Shown here one piece after another: positions 1 to 7,900 of a stretch of DNA of 21,357 bases. The notes under the pieces were generated by a model, which did no database searches, had not been told where the DNA came from, and saw only the letters and a program-made list of their open reading frames with translations. The first letter of the stretch is position 1; each line of letters starts with the position of its first letter. The translations under genes were made by a program, and so were the position numbers. The DNA is from JBOGDS01 sp050743075 (GTDB lineage: Bacteria > Actinomycetota > Actinomycetes > Jiangellales > Jiangellaceae): contig JBOGDS010000068.1 of NCBI GenBank assembly GCA_050743075.1, positions 1 to 21,357 on the forward strand. The letters run 5' to 3'.

Positions 1-1279
1 GCACCGCAGCGGTCGCGGCGGCGGCATCGGGCGCACCGTCGGTCGTCGGATCGCCCGCCCGCGCGGCCGCCCGCAGCAGCATCGTCGCCTGCCGGACCTC
101 CGGGCGTTCGAAGAACCGCTCGGCACCGCGAACGACGTAGGGCACGTCGGCGCCACCGAGCGCCTGCTCATACGCCTCGGACTGGGCGTTGACCCGGTAT
201 AGAACCGCGATCTCGCGCGCCGGAGTGCCGCCCGCGGTCAGCTTGCCGACCTCGCCGGCCACCCACTCGGCCTCCTCGACCTCGTCGGAGTGCTCGACGA
301 ACTCGGCCGGCGGACCATCGGGCCGCTCAGCGCGCAACCTGACGCCAGCACGGGCGGCCGCGTCGGTCCCCCGCGCGAGGACGCCGTTCGCGACCGCCAC
401 GACCTGCGGCGTGGACCGGTAGTCGCGGACGAGCCTGACGATCCGTGCGTGCGGAAAGCGCTGCGGGAAGCTCACCAGGTAGTCGGGCCGGGCACCGGCG
501 AACGAGTAGATCGTCTGCGCCGGATCGCCGACGACACAGACGTCGTCGCGATCGCCCAGCCACAATTCCAGCAGTTTCTGCTGTAGCGGCGACACATCCT
601 GGTACTCGTCGACGACGAGGTGGCGGTACTGCTGGCGGACGGCGTCGGCGACGCCCGGCTTGCTGTCCAACAACCCGACGGCCGCCAACAGGATGTCCTC
701 GAAGTCGAGGAGGCCGCGGTCGGTCTTGACGTCGTCGTACGCGGCATAGACCCGGCCTACGGTCTCGGCGTCGACGCCCGCGACCTCGCGGTGCCTGGCC
801 GCGGCGGCGGCGGCGTAGGCGTCGGGCATCACGTTGCTGACCTTCGCCCACTCGATCTCCGACGCCAGGTCACGCAGGACCGTCCGGTCTGTGGCGACCC
901 GGCACCGGCTCGCTGCGGCGCCGACCAGCGGGAGCTTGCTGGAGGTGATCTCAGGTAGCTGAGAGCCGGTGACGTGCGGCCAGAAGTACCGCGCCTGCCG
1001 CAACGCAGCAGAGTGGAACGTACGCGCCTGCAAACCGTCCACACCCAGACGGCGAAGCCGCCCGCGCATCTCGCCGGCTGCGCGGGTGGTAAAGGTGACG
1101 GCAAGAACGCGACGTGGATCGTAGGTGCCGGTCAGAACGCCGTGCGCGATGCGATTCGTGATCGCCCTGGTCTTGCCGGTGCCGGCGCCGGCGATGACGC
1201 AGACCGGGCCGGCCAGAGCCGTCGCGACCTCGCGCTGCTCCGGGTCAAGCGAGTCGAGGACGTCGGGCGGGCCTGGCAT
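1..1279 (-). CDS. uvrD2: UvrD2-type superfamily 1A DNA helicase (3' end beyond window)
   Basis: This is a 3'-5' ATP-dependent DNA helicase of the UvrD/Rep family, acting in DNA repair. About 426 N-terminal residues are visible and the C-terminal part lies beyond position 1. Seen: Walker A AGAGTGKT at residues 30-37, motif Ia AVTFTTRAAGEMR, a LDFEDIL segment, Walker B VVDEYQD, motif III VGDPAQTIYSFAGA, and motif IV RDYRSTPQVV followed by LYRVNAQSE. The IEWAK segment and overall spacing match mycobacterial UvrD2 as I remember it better than UvrD1 or PcrA. The HRDC and Cys-rich C-terminal regions that define UvrD2 are outside the window, so the subtype is inferred. The ATG at 1279 is chosen because AGGA lies 7 nt upstream and the Walker A spacing is normal. 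The gene diverges from mrx1. Confidence 0.9.
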   Translation of the reverse strand, partial: MPGPPDVLDSLDPEQREVATALAGPVCVIAGAGTGKTRAITNRIAHGVLTGTYDPRRVLAVTFTTRAAGEMRGRLRRLGVDGLQARTFHSAALRQARYFWPHVTGSQLPEITSSKLPLVGAAASRCRVATDRTVLRDLASEIEWAKVSNVMPDAYAAAAAARHREVAGVDAETVGRVYAAYDDVKTDRGLLDFEDILLAAVGLLDSKPGVADAVRQQYRHLVVDEYQDVSPLQQKLLELWLGDRDDVCVVGDPAQTIYSFAGARPDYLVSFPQRFPHARIVRLVRDYRSTPQVVAVANGVLARGTDAAARAGVRLRAERPDGPPAEFVEHSDEVEEAEWVAGEVGKLTAGGTPAREIAVLYRVNAQSEAYEQALGGADVPYVVRGAERFFERPEVRQATMLLRAAARAGDPTTDGAPDAAAATAAV

Positions 1280-1467
1280 GGGCCCATCCTGGCAGGCCGT
1301 GCCGACGCCGTCGGCGGTCAGCGCATGCCGGTGGAACCGCGTCGAGGTGAGGCGAGCATCACGTCCCCAGCGGAACGTCGACTAGGTTCGGAGCGTTGTC
1401 GCATTCGTCGGTAAAGTTCCAGGGCTGTCCATGATCGACGGACCGACGCTGGGGTCATAGGCCCGGC

Positions 1468-1495
1468 ATCGATCCGTGGATCACTGATCGATCCG
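1468..1495 (+). promoter_or_regulatory. Direct repeat ATCGATCCG x2 upstream of mrx1
   Basis: ATCGATCCG occurs at 1468-1476 and again at 1487-1495, 19 bp start to start (nearly two helical turns). Between and over them lies an inverted GGATC-N7-GATCC (1478-1494). It ends just before the mrx1 Shine-Dalgarno (GGAG, 1499-1502). This could be a binding site for a regulator of mrx1, or chance in GATC-rich sequence. The rest of the 228-bp uvrD2-mrx1 gap shows nothing I can name. Confidence 0.25.
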
Positions 1496-1507
1496 GTTGG
1501 AGCGTCG

Positions 1508-1744
1508 ATGTCGTTCACGATGTACGGCACGGCGTGGTGTGGCTACTGCCACCGGCTCAGGCGCGTGCTCGTACGTGACGGCATCGAGTTCACCGAGGTC
1601 GACATCGACGCCGACCCGGCGGCGGCGGCGCTGGTCCGCTCCCTGAACGGCGGGAACCAGACAGTGCCGACGCTGGTCTTCTCCGACGGATCCGCGCTGA
1701 CGAACCCCAGCGCCGACGAGGTCCGCGCGAAGCTTGCGGCCTGA
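1508..1744 (+). CDS. mrx1: Mycoredoxin (glutaredoxin-like, CGYC active site)
   Basis: This is a 78-residue thioredoxin-fold oxidoreductase with active site CGYC (residues 12-15, after TMYGTAW), the cis-proline segment TVPTLVF and a following DGS. Size, the TAWCGYC context and position beside uvrD2 and nudC fit mycoredoxin-1. In actinobacteria that protein uses mycothiol to reduce mixed disulfides on cytoplasmic proteins. The ATG at 1508 has GGAG 5-6 nt upstream. It is transcribed away from uvrD2 and converges on nudC, whose stop codon is 3 bp past its own. Function is inferred from the family. NrdH-like redoxins are the main alternative, but they usually carry a different motif (CVQC) and a thioredoxin-reductase-type context. 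Confidence 0.88.
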   Translation: MSFTMYGTAWCGYCHRLRRVLVRDGIEFTEVDIDADPAAAALVRSLNGGNQTVPTLVFSDGSALTNPSADEVRAKLAA

Positions 1745-1747
1745 CCA

Positions 1748-2647
1748 CTACATCGGGAGCTCCGCGCCGTACCAGCCCTCGATCAGGCGGCGTGAGATCG
1801 ACACCGACGGCGAGAGCAGGATGTCTCCGGCCCGCACGGCGGCCGCCAGGTCGGCCCGCGAGTACCAGCGGGCTTCGCTGATCTCCGCGCCGTCCGGGCG
1901 TGGCTCCTGTCCCCGGGCCCGCGCGTAGTAGCCGAGCATGAGGCTGGACGGAAACGGCCATGGCTGGCTGCCGGCATAGTCACAATCCGTCACCGTGATC
2001 GCCGTCTCCTCCGCGACCTCCCGAGCGACGGCCTGCTCCGGGGTTTCGCCGGGTTCGACGAAGCCGGCCAGCGTCGAGAAGCGGTGCGGCGGCCAGTTGG
2101 CGTGCCGGCCCAGCAGGCAGCGGCCGTCCTCGTCGGTCACCAGCATGATCACTGCGGGGTCCGTGCGCGGGTAGTGCTCGGAGCCGTCCGCCGGACAGCG
2201 ACGCAGGTAGCCCGCGCAGGAGACCACGGTCAGCGCACCACACTGTGAACAGTGCTGGTGCGCTCGATGCCAGTTCGCCAGCGCAACGGCCTGGACCATG
2301 AGCCCGGCATCGCGGTCGGCGAGGACGAGCCCGGCCTCGCGAAGAGTCACCGCTCGTGGGTCGCCCGGCGCGTCGTCGGCGTGAACCGCGAAGTACGGGA
2401 CCGCGTCGTCGTCGACGCCGAGCAGGAACCGCTCCCCCCGTGGCGCCGTGCCCGGGGCCGCGAGGACGACCCGACCGTCGTCGACCGCCACCTTGCCGTC
2501 GCTGACAACGAGGACCTGCGTCCGAGGCTCCGCCCAGGCCGCCGCGAGCCAGGCGTCGTCGGTACGGCGGTGCGCCGCACGGTCGACGGTGGAGCGAGCC
2601 AGCGCGAGCGGACCGAGCAAGGAGTACTTCGGCGCGGCTCCGCTCAC
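1748..2647 (-). CDS. nudC: NAD+ diphosphatase (NudC-type Nudix hydrolase)
   Basis: This is a 299-residue Nudix hydrolase that cleaves NAD(H) to NMN(H) and AMP. The family is also known to remove NAD caps from RNA. Seen: an N-terminal domain typical of NudC; a zinc-ribbon-like stretch with HCSQCG, VVSCAG and RRCPADGSEHYPRTDP; the Nudix box beginning GFVEPGE and ending REVAEETAI; then the NudC signature SQPWPFPSSLM. In the Nudix box the usual glycine of the final EExGU is alanine (EETAI), while the metal-binding Glu residues are kept. The start is GTG at 2647. No Shine-Dalgarno is visible, but TAGAGT sits 6 nt upstream on the same strand, which suggests a leaderless mRNA. It converges with mrx1. 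Confidence 0.92.
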   Translation of the reverse strand: MSGAAPKYSLLGPLALARSTVDRAAHRRTDDAWLAAAWAEPRTQVLVVSDGKVAVDDGRVVLAAPGTAPRGERFLLGVDDDAVPYFAVHADDAPGDPRAVTLREAGLVLADRDAGLMVQAVALANWHRAHQHCSQCGALTVVSCAGYLRRCPADGSEHYPRTDPAVIMLVTDEDGRCLLGRHANWPPHRFSTLAGFVEPGETPEQAVAREVAEETAITVTDCDYAGSQPWPFPSSLMLGYYARARGQEPRPDGAEISEARWYSRADLAAAVRAGDILLSPSVSISRRLIEGWYGAELPM

Positions 2648-2653
2648 GGGCCG

Positions 2654-2659
2654 ACTCTA
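2654..2659 (-). promoter_or_regulatory. Putative -10 box (TAGAGT) of nudC, leaderless start
   Basis: TAGAGT on the minus strand is followed by 6 nt and then the GTG start of nudC. That spacing would place transcription initiation at or next to the start codon. No convincing -35 box is seen. Confidence 0.45.
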
Positions 2660-2660
2660 G

Positions 2661-2890
2661 GTGGATGGTCCCGTGCGGCCGAGGCCCCGTCGATATCCCC
2701 ATGGCACCACGGAGGACGACGAGCGCGCCCGGCATGAGCTGCGCGGGCGCCTGGGCGAGGTGCTCGGACGTCGGGAGGCGGCCGCATTGATGAGCATGAT
2801 GCGTCCCTCACCCCGCACCATGATGATCAGCATGTTGACCACCGTCATCGCGGTGGCGGGTTGGCGTTCGGGGCGGCCCGCCTCGGGTGA
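2661..2890 (+). pseudogene. Decayed small actinobacterial membrane/coiled-coil protein gene
   Basis: The plus frame from 2661 encodes RARHELRGRLGEVLGRREA followed by AALM, which resembles the N-terminus of a common actinobacterial family (about 100-150 residues, as I recall) with a middle coiled coil and a C-terminal membrane segment. Here it jumps straight to RTMMISMLTTVIAVAG, which looks like the C-terminal membrane helix. The frame then fails: after GGT at 2859-2861 it reads WRSGRPASG, whereas the next frame from 2861 reads LAFGAARLG and stops at 2890, the expected family ending. I infer an internal deletion plus loss of one base near 2861. No Shine-Dalgarno precedes the ATG. Family identity rests on memory. 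It is divergent from nudC and upstream of deoD. Confidence 0.6.
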
Positions 2891-2966
2891 TGCCCAGCGC
2901 CGGGCATGATGCCGTCCCGTGCGAGCCGCCGCCATCCGCACGCCGCATGCCATCGCCGGGAACCGC

Positions 2967-2972
2967 TACCGT
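2967..2972 (+). promoter_or_regulatory. Putative -10 box (TACCGT) of deoD, leaderless start
   Basis: TACCGT ends 8 nt before the GTG start at 2981, and no Shine-Dalgarno lies between them. This fits a leaderless transcript. No -35 consensus is visible. Confidence 0.45.
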
Positions 2973-2980
2973 CGGGCCTC

Positions 2981-3688
2981 GTGAGCACACACATCGCCGC
3001 GGCACCCGGCGACGTAGCCGAGACCGTGCTGCTCCCGGGCGACCCGCTGCGTGCCGAGTGGATCGCCGAGGCCTACCTCGACGAAGCAACCTGCTACTCG
3101 CGCACCCGCAACATGCTCGGCTTCACCGGCACGTACCGCGGGCAGCAGGTCTCCGTACAGGGAACCGGGATGGGCCAGCCGTCGCTGGCGATCTACGCGC
3201 ACGAGCTGATGACCGAGTACGGCGCCCGGACGCTGGTCCGGGTCGGCTCTTGCGGTGCGCTGGTCGCGAAAGTGGCCATCCGGGACCTCGTGGTCGCGCT
3301 TAGCGCGTGCACCGACTCCTCGATGAACCGGCTGCGCTTCGAAGGCATCGACTTCGCACCCACGGCCGACTTCGGCCTGGTCCGCGCGTTTGTCGACCAG
3401 GCCGAGCGCGCCGGCGTGCCGGTCCATGTGGGCCCGGTCGCGGCCATGGACTCGTTCTACGCGGACCGGCCGGAGCTGGTGAAGCGGCTCGGCGAGTACG
3501 GCGTCCTCGCCGTCGAGATGGAGACCGCCGCCCTGTACACACTGGCGGCCAAGCACGGCGCCCGGGCGCTCACGGTCTGCACGGTCAGCGACAGCCTCGT
3601 CACAGGCGAGGAGACGACGGCGGACGAGCGCGAGCGCACCTTTTCCGCCATGGCCGAGCTCGCCCTGGCGACGGTCACCGCCACCTGA
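2981..3688 (+). CDS. deoD: DeoD-type (hexameric) purine-nucleoside phosphorylase
   Basis: This is a 235-residue nucleoside phosphorylase of the NP-I family. It splits purine (deoxy)nucleosides with phosphate into the free base and (deoxy)ribose-1-phosphate in purine salvage. The protein aligns from its first residues with E. coli DeoD as I remember it, and keeps His4, Gly20-Asp21-Pro22, Arg24, Arg43, RVGSCGA, VEMETAALY and the catalytic Asp in TVSDS, followed by the Arg in TTADERERTF. All phosphate-, sugar- and base-contacting positions I can place are present. The GTG at 2981 is chosen because it reproduces the family N-terminus; a longer in-frame reading from 2906 adds non-family residues. 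Many actinobacteria use the trimeric PunA type, so this may be an acquired or additional enzyme. It is not part of the conserved neighbouring block. Confidence 0.93.
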   Translation: MSTHIAAAPGDVAETVLLPGDPLRAEWIAEAYLDEATCYSRTRNMLGFTGTYRGQQVSVQGTGMGQPSLAIYAHELMTEYGARTLVRVGSCGALVAKVAIRDLVVALSACTDSSMNRLRFEGIDFAPTADFGLVRAFVDQAERAGVPVHVGPVAAMDSFYADRPELVKRLGEYGVLAVEMETAALYTLAAKHGARALTVCTVSDSLVTGEETTADERERTFSAMAELALATVTAT

Positions 3689-3744
3689 ACTGATGCCCTG
3701 ATCCGGACACCAGCCGTTCCTGCCGGACCTCGCCCCATCCTCTT

Positions 3745-3806
3745 TCCCCATGATCATGTCGATTACGCACAGCAAACGGTGTACGTAATCGACATGATCA
3801 TGGGGA
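3745..3806. repeat. Long perfect palindrome (interspersed element copy 1)
   Basis: The arms are 3745-3767 and 3784-3806, 23 nt each and perfectly complementary. One mismatch (3768/3783) is then followed by three further pairs and an 8-nt loop. The arm core is ATGATCATGTCGATTACG. No T tract follows, so it is not a standard intrinsic terminator. It lies between deoD and the EEP-family gene, both on the plus strand. The right arm ends in GGGGA, 4 nt before the next start codon. A related copy lies at 18975-19026. Confidence 0.9.
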
Positions 3807-3810
3807 TAGC

Positions 3811-4596
3811 GTGGTCGACGTGGCGAGGCTCCGGCTGGCGACGTTCAACCTGCTGCACGGCCTCGGCGTCGAGGCGGGAGCGGTTCGCGAGGGAGAACTG
3901 TATGACGCCGCGGTCAGGCTCGACGCCGACCTGCTGAGCCTGCAGGAAGTCGACCGGGGTCAGCCGCGCAGCGGCAAGACCGACCAGGCCGCCGTCGTTG
4001 CCGACGCCCTCGACGCGCCCTGGTGGCGCTTTGCGCCGGCGCTGTCCGGTGTGCCCGGCCAACGGTGGTCGCCTGCCAGCCCGATGAGCGACCCGGCCGG
4101 CCCCGCCTACGGCATCGCGCTGGTCTCGCGGCTTCGCGTGCTGCATTGGCGGGCACGCAGCTTTCCGGCCGCGCCGGTGATTCTGCCGCTCAAGGTCGCC
4201 CACCGCCGTGGGCTCACACTGGTGCGCGACGAGCCCCGGGTCGCTCTCGCCGCCGTCGTGGTGGGACCGGACGGTCCGTTCACGGTCGCGGCCACGCACC
4301 TGTCGTTCGTGCCCGGTTGGAACGTCCGGCAGCTGCGGGCGACCGTGCGCTGGCTTGCCCCGATGCCCGCACCCCGCGTGCTGCTCGGCGACCTCAACCT
4401 GCCCGGGGCGGTTCCGCACGTCCTGACCGGCTGGTCCGATCTCGGCCGCACGCCCACGTACCCGTCCTGGCGTCCACGCGTGCAATGGGACCATGTGATC
4501 TCTCGCGGCATCGGTCACGACGCCGTGCGGGGCGTAGCCGCTCTCCGCCAGCCGGTCTCGGACCATTGTGCGCTCGTCGTCGATGTCGAGCTCTGA
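3811..4596 (+). CDS. Endonuclease/exonuclease/phosphatase (EEP) family protein
   Basis: This is a 261-residue metal-dependent phosphoesterase of the DNase I/EEP fold. Seen in order: LRLATFNLLHG (metal/phosphate Asn), LLSLQEVD (catalytic Glu), GIALVSRL, VAATHLSF (His), LLGDLNLPG (Asp-x-Asn), QWDHVIS, and the closing VSDHCALVVDVEL (Asp-His pair). All catalytic positions are present, so it should be active. The substrate (nucleic acid, phospholipid or another phosphodiester) cannot be told from sequence. There is no signal peptide, so it is probably cytoplasmic. The GTG at 3811 is chosen because GGGGA lies 4 nt upstream and the first beta strand begins at residue 7. A GTG at 3823 is the alternative but has no Shine-Dalgarno. 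The proposed Shine-Dalgarno lies in the right arm of the adjacent palindrome. Confidence 0.85.
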   Translation: MVDVARLRLATFNLLHGLGVEAGAVREGELYDAAVRLDADLLSLQEVDRGQPRSGKTDQAAVVADALDAPWWRFAPALSGVPGQRWSPASPMSDPAGPAYGIALVSRLRVLHWRARSFPAAPVILPLKVAHRRGLTLVRDEPRVALAAVVVGPDGPFTVAATHLSFVPGWNVRQLRATVRWLAPMPAPRVLLGDLNLPGAVPHVLTGWSDLGRTPTYPSWRPRVQWDHVISRGIGHDAVRGVAALRQPVSDHCALVVDVEL

Positions 4597-4623
4597 CCGG
4601 CACCTGTCTGGCGTCGCGACGTG

Positions 4624-4895
4624 TCACAACGACTCGCCCGGCGCGAGATATCGGTAACCACTGTCCGTCTCCTGCGAGAGCCAGCTGTTGACGCTGCTGA
4701 GGCCCGCTCGTTGATCTGCGCGTCGTGGATCCCGAGGCCTGCAAGGCGTAAGACGTCGACGTGGTCGCCGTGCTCGGGCGAGACGAGGACGGCGTCGGCT
4801 CCGGCCAGGGTGCGCGGCTCGCTCCACACGCCCGGATCGATGACCAGGACGTGCTCGAGCCGGACGCACGCGTGCGTGAACTTGGTGACCTGCAT
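4624..4895 (-). pseudogene. Remnant of MBL-fold metallo-hydrolase (UlaG/COG2220-like)
   Basis: From ATG 4895 (minus) the frame reads MQVTKFTHACVRLEH, VLVIDPGVWSEP and DAVLVSPEHGDHVDVLRL, the N-terminus of a metallo-beta-lactamase-fold hydrolase. The metal-binding HxHGDH element is here EHGDH. The reading then goes directly to IHDAQINER, which in this family lies near the C-terminus. One frame over, the sequence continues SSVNSWLSQETDSGYRYLAP and GESL, then stop at 4624. A full family member is about 200 residues. I infer loss of the middle (roughly 100 or more codons) plus one base missing in a G run just after INER. Most of the metal site is gone, so it is non-functional. It lies 11 bp downstream of adnB on the same strand and was probably once in that operon. 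Confidence 0.75.
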
Positions 4896-4906
4896 GGTGG
4901 CCAAAC

Positions 4907-7900
4907 CTAGGATGCGACAGGGACCGAGCGGAGCAGCCTCTCGAGCGCGGCCTCGTCCAGGACGTCGACCGGGCGGATGGTCAGGTTCTCGCGGATGTGG
5001 TGGAAGGCGGCCCCAACCTGCTCGAGCGGCAGCCCACACAGCCTGGCGAACGCAAGCCGGTACGCCGCGAGCTGAACGGCCCGCACCGACTCCTCGGCGC
5101 GGTCACGCGGCGGTCGGCCCGTCTTCCAGTCGACCACCTCGACGCTGCCGTCGACGGTCGGGAACACCGCGTCGACCCGGCCGCGGACCAGCACGCCGGC
5201 GATGAGCAGCTCGAACGGCGCCTCGACCTCGGCCGGGGTCCGGTCGGCCCAGGCCGACGCGAGGAACGCGGCCCGAAGCGTGGCGAGCTCGCGGTCGTGG
5301 GCAGCCCCTTCGTCGGCCGAGCCAGGCAACTCGTCGATGTCGAGCAGCTGTGGCGACCCCCACCGTGATTCCAGCCACGCGTGGAACAGGGTACCGCGAC
5401 GGGCCAGCGGAGCAGGCGGCTGGGGGACCGGCCGGCGGATGGCCCGGGCCAGGGCATCCGGGTCGTCGCGCAGGAGCACGAGCGCCGAGACCGACAGGTG
5501 CTCCGGGAGCGGAATCTCCACGGCGACGTCGCCCGAGTGCCGCTCCCGTTCAGCGAGCAGGCGATCGACCTCGACGTCCCACTCGGCCGCCGCGGCGGCA
5601 ACCTCGGCCTCACCCAGCAGGTCGGTCACGTCGTCACCGGTCTCGGCTGCGCGCACCAGGGCGGCACCCTGCTCGATCACCGCTCGCCGCGGGCCCAGCG
5701 GGTCATGCGGCCAGTAGTACTCGCGGGCGACGGCATCCATCGGGTTGGGCTCGCCGGGTTCGGGTTCATCGACCCAGATGCCGATCTCGCCCGCGCCCGC
5801 AGCACACGCGTCGCGGACCTCGACGAGGAACTGCGACGGCGTGCGCGGCCGGGTGCCGTCGCCCCACCGGTAACCCGTGCACACCAGGAGCTGACGAGCG
5901 CGGGTGGTGGCCACGTAGGCCAGCCGGCGTTCCTCCAGCCGGCCGGCCCGGCCGCAGTCCAGACCGAAGCGCTGAAAAGCATCGCGCGCCTCCTGTTGGT
6001 CGCGCGCCTGTTCGAGGCCGAGCCGAGGCAGCGCGTCGGCGTCGCCACGCAGCGGATACGGCAGCTCGGCAGGCTTGCCCAGCCAGGCCTTGTCACCGGC
6101 ATGACCGGCCGGGAAGACGCCGTCGACCAGACCGGTGACGAAGGCGGCATCCCACTCCAGGCCCTTGGCGCCGTGCACCGTCAGTACCTGGACGCAGTCG
6201 CCCACGAGATCGACCTCGCCGGGCCGCAGCCCACGCTCGGCCGACTCGGCGGCATCGAGGTAGGCGAGGAACGCCGACAGCGTCGGGCCCTCCCCCGAGG
6301 CGGCGAACTCGGCCACCACGTCGAGGAACCGGTCGAGGTTGGCACGCCCGTTCGGCCCGCCGCGGGCGGCCACCTCGACGTCGAGGCGGAGGGTGCGTTC
6401 CACGTCGTGGACGAGGTCGGGCAGCGGCTGACCGACCCGCCGGCGCAAGCTGCGCAACTCCGCGGACAGGGCGGCCAGCCGCCGGCCGCCCTCCGCCGAG
6501 AGCCGGCCGCCGTGGGGCAGCGAGTCCAGCGCGTCGACGATGCTGCGGTCGTCGACCTCGTCCGGGTCGACGTCATCGCCGGCTGAGGCCGCCGTGCCCT
6601 CGACCGGGCCGGTCTCGGCAGTCCGGGCGCCGGAGCGGTCCGGTCCGCGCACCAGCGTCCGCGCCCACCGGGCCAGCGCCTCCAGGTCGCGTGGGCCGAT
6701 CCGCCACCGGGCGCCGGTGAGCAGGCGCATCAGCGCATCGCCGCGAGCCGGATCCGCGAGAACCCGCAGCGTGGCGACGATGTCACCCACCTCAGGGGTC
6801 GTCAGCAGCCCCCCGACGCCGACGACCTGGACCGGCAGCTCGACGGCGCGCAGCGCAGCGTCGAACCGCGGCATCTGCGAACGGTTGCGCACCAGCACAG
6901 CCACCGACCTGCCCTCGGCCGAGGTGTCCCAGAACCGACGCGCCCGCCGGGCGACGTCGGCGGCCTCGTCGTCGACGGTCAGGTGCAGCGATGCGACGAC
7001 CTCGCTGGCCGGTTGGCCCGGCAGGCACGACAGCTCCGGCACGTCGAGCCCCTCGGACCGCAGCGGCAGGGCGAGCCGGTTGGCGACCGAGAGGATCTCG
7101 GCGCCGTTGCGGAAGCTCGTCGTCAACGAGCTCTGTCCGGCCGCCCGGCCGTCGACTGTGCCGAACTCGTGGCGGAACTCTGTCAGCGTGCCCGCGCTCG
7201 CGCCCCGCCATCCGTAGATCGACTGGCACGGGTCGCCCACGGCGGTGACTGGATGGCCACGACCGAACAACGCACGCAGAAGCACCAGCTGGGCGTGGCT
7301 CGTGTCCTGGTACTCGTCGAGCAGGACCACCGCGAACCGTTCACGCTCGGCCGCGCCGACCTCGACGAACTCGGTGGCCAGCCGGGCGGCGAGCTCCGCC
7401 TGGTCGCCGAAGTCGGCGGTCTCGTTCCGGCGTTGGAGCGCGCGGAACTCCTCCACCAGCGGCACCAGCTGGGCCCGGGCGTCCTGGACGGCGAGAGCCC
7501 GTTCGACCTCGGCGTAGTAACTGCCCTTCATGCGAGGTAGTGCAGGAAGGGCGTCGACCTGCGCGCGCAGCGCGCTCGCGAACTCTCCGATCCGCCCGGG
7601 CTCGACCAGGTGCCCGGCCAACTCGCCGTGCAGGCGGAGCACGTCCTCGATGACCGTCGACGGGGCGTGCGAGACGTGGTGCATGTCGCCGGCGTACCCC
7701 TCGACCACCCGGGCCGCGTACTGCCAGGTCACCGCTTCGGTGACGAGCCGGGCCGCAGGTTCACGGCCCACGCGTAGAGCGTGTTCGCCGACGATCCGGC
7801 CGGCCAGGGCGTCGTAGGTGACGACGGTGGGTTCACCGTCGAGCAGGCTCGGGTCACGGTCGAGAACGGCGTCCAGCACACCACGGGCCGCCAGCTGGGC

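Noticed and set aside
3745..3806. Intrinsic (Rho-independent) terminator
   Set aside because: The dyad is strong but has no T-rich tract on either side. The same holds for the copy at 18975. It is better described as a repeated palindromic element of unknown function.
5381..6586. Plus-strand open frame of 401 codons
   Set aside because: It is antisense to adnB, with no recognisable domain or ribosome-binding site.
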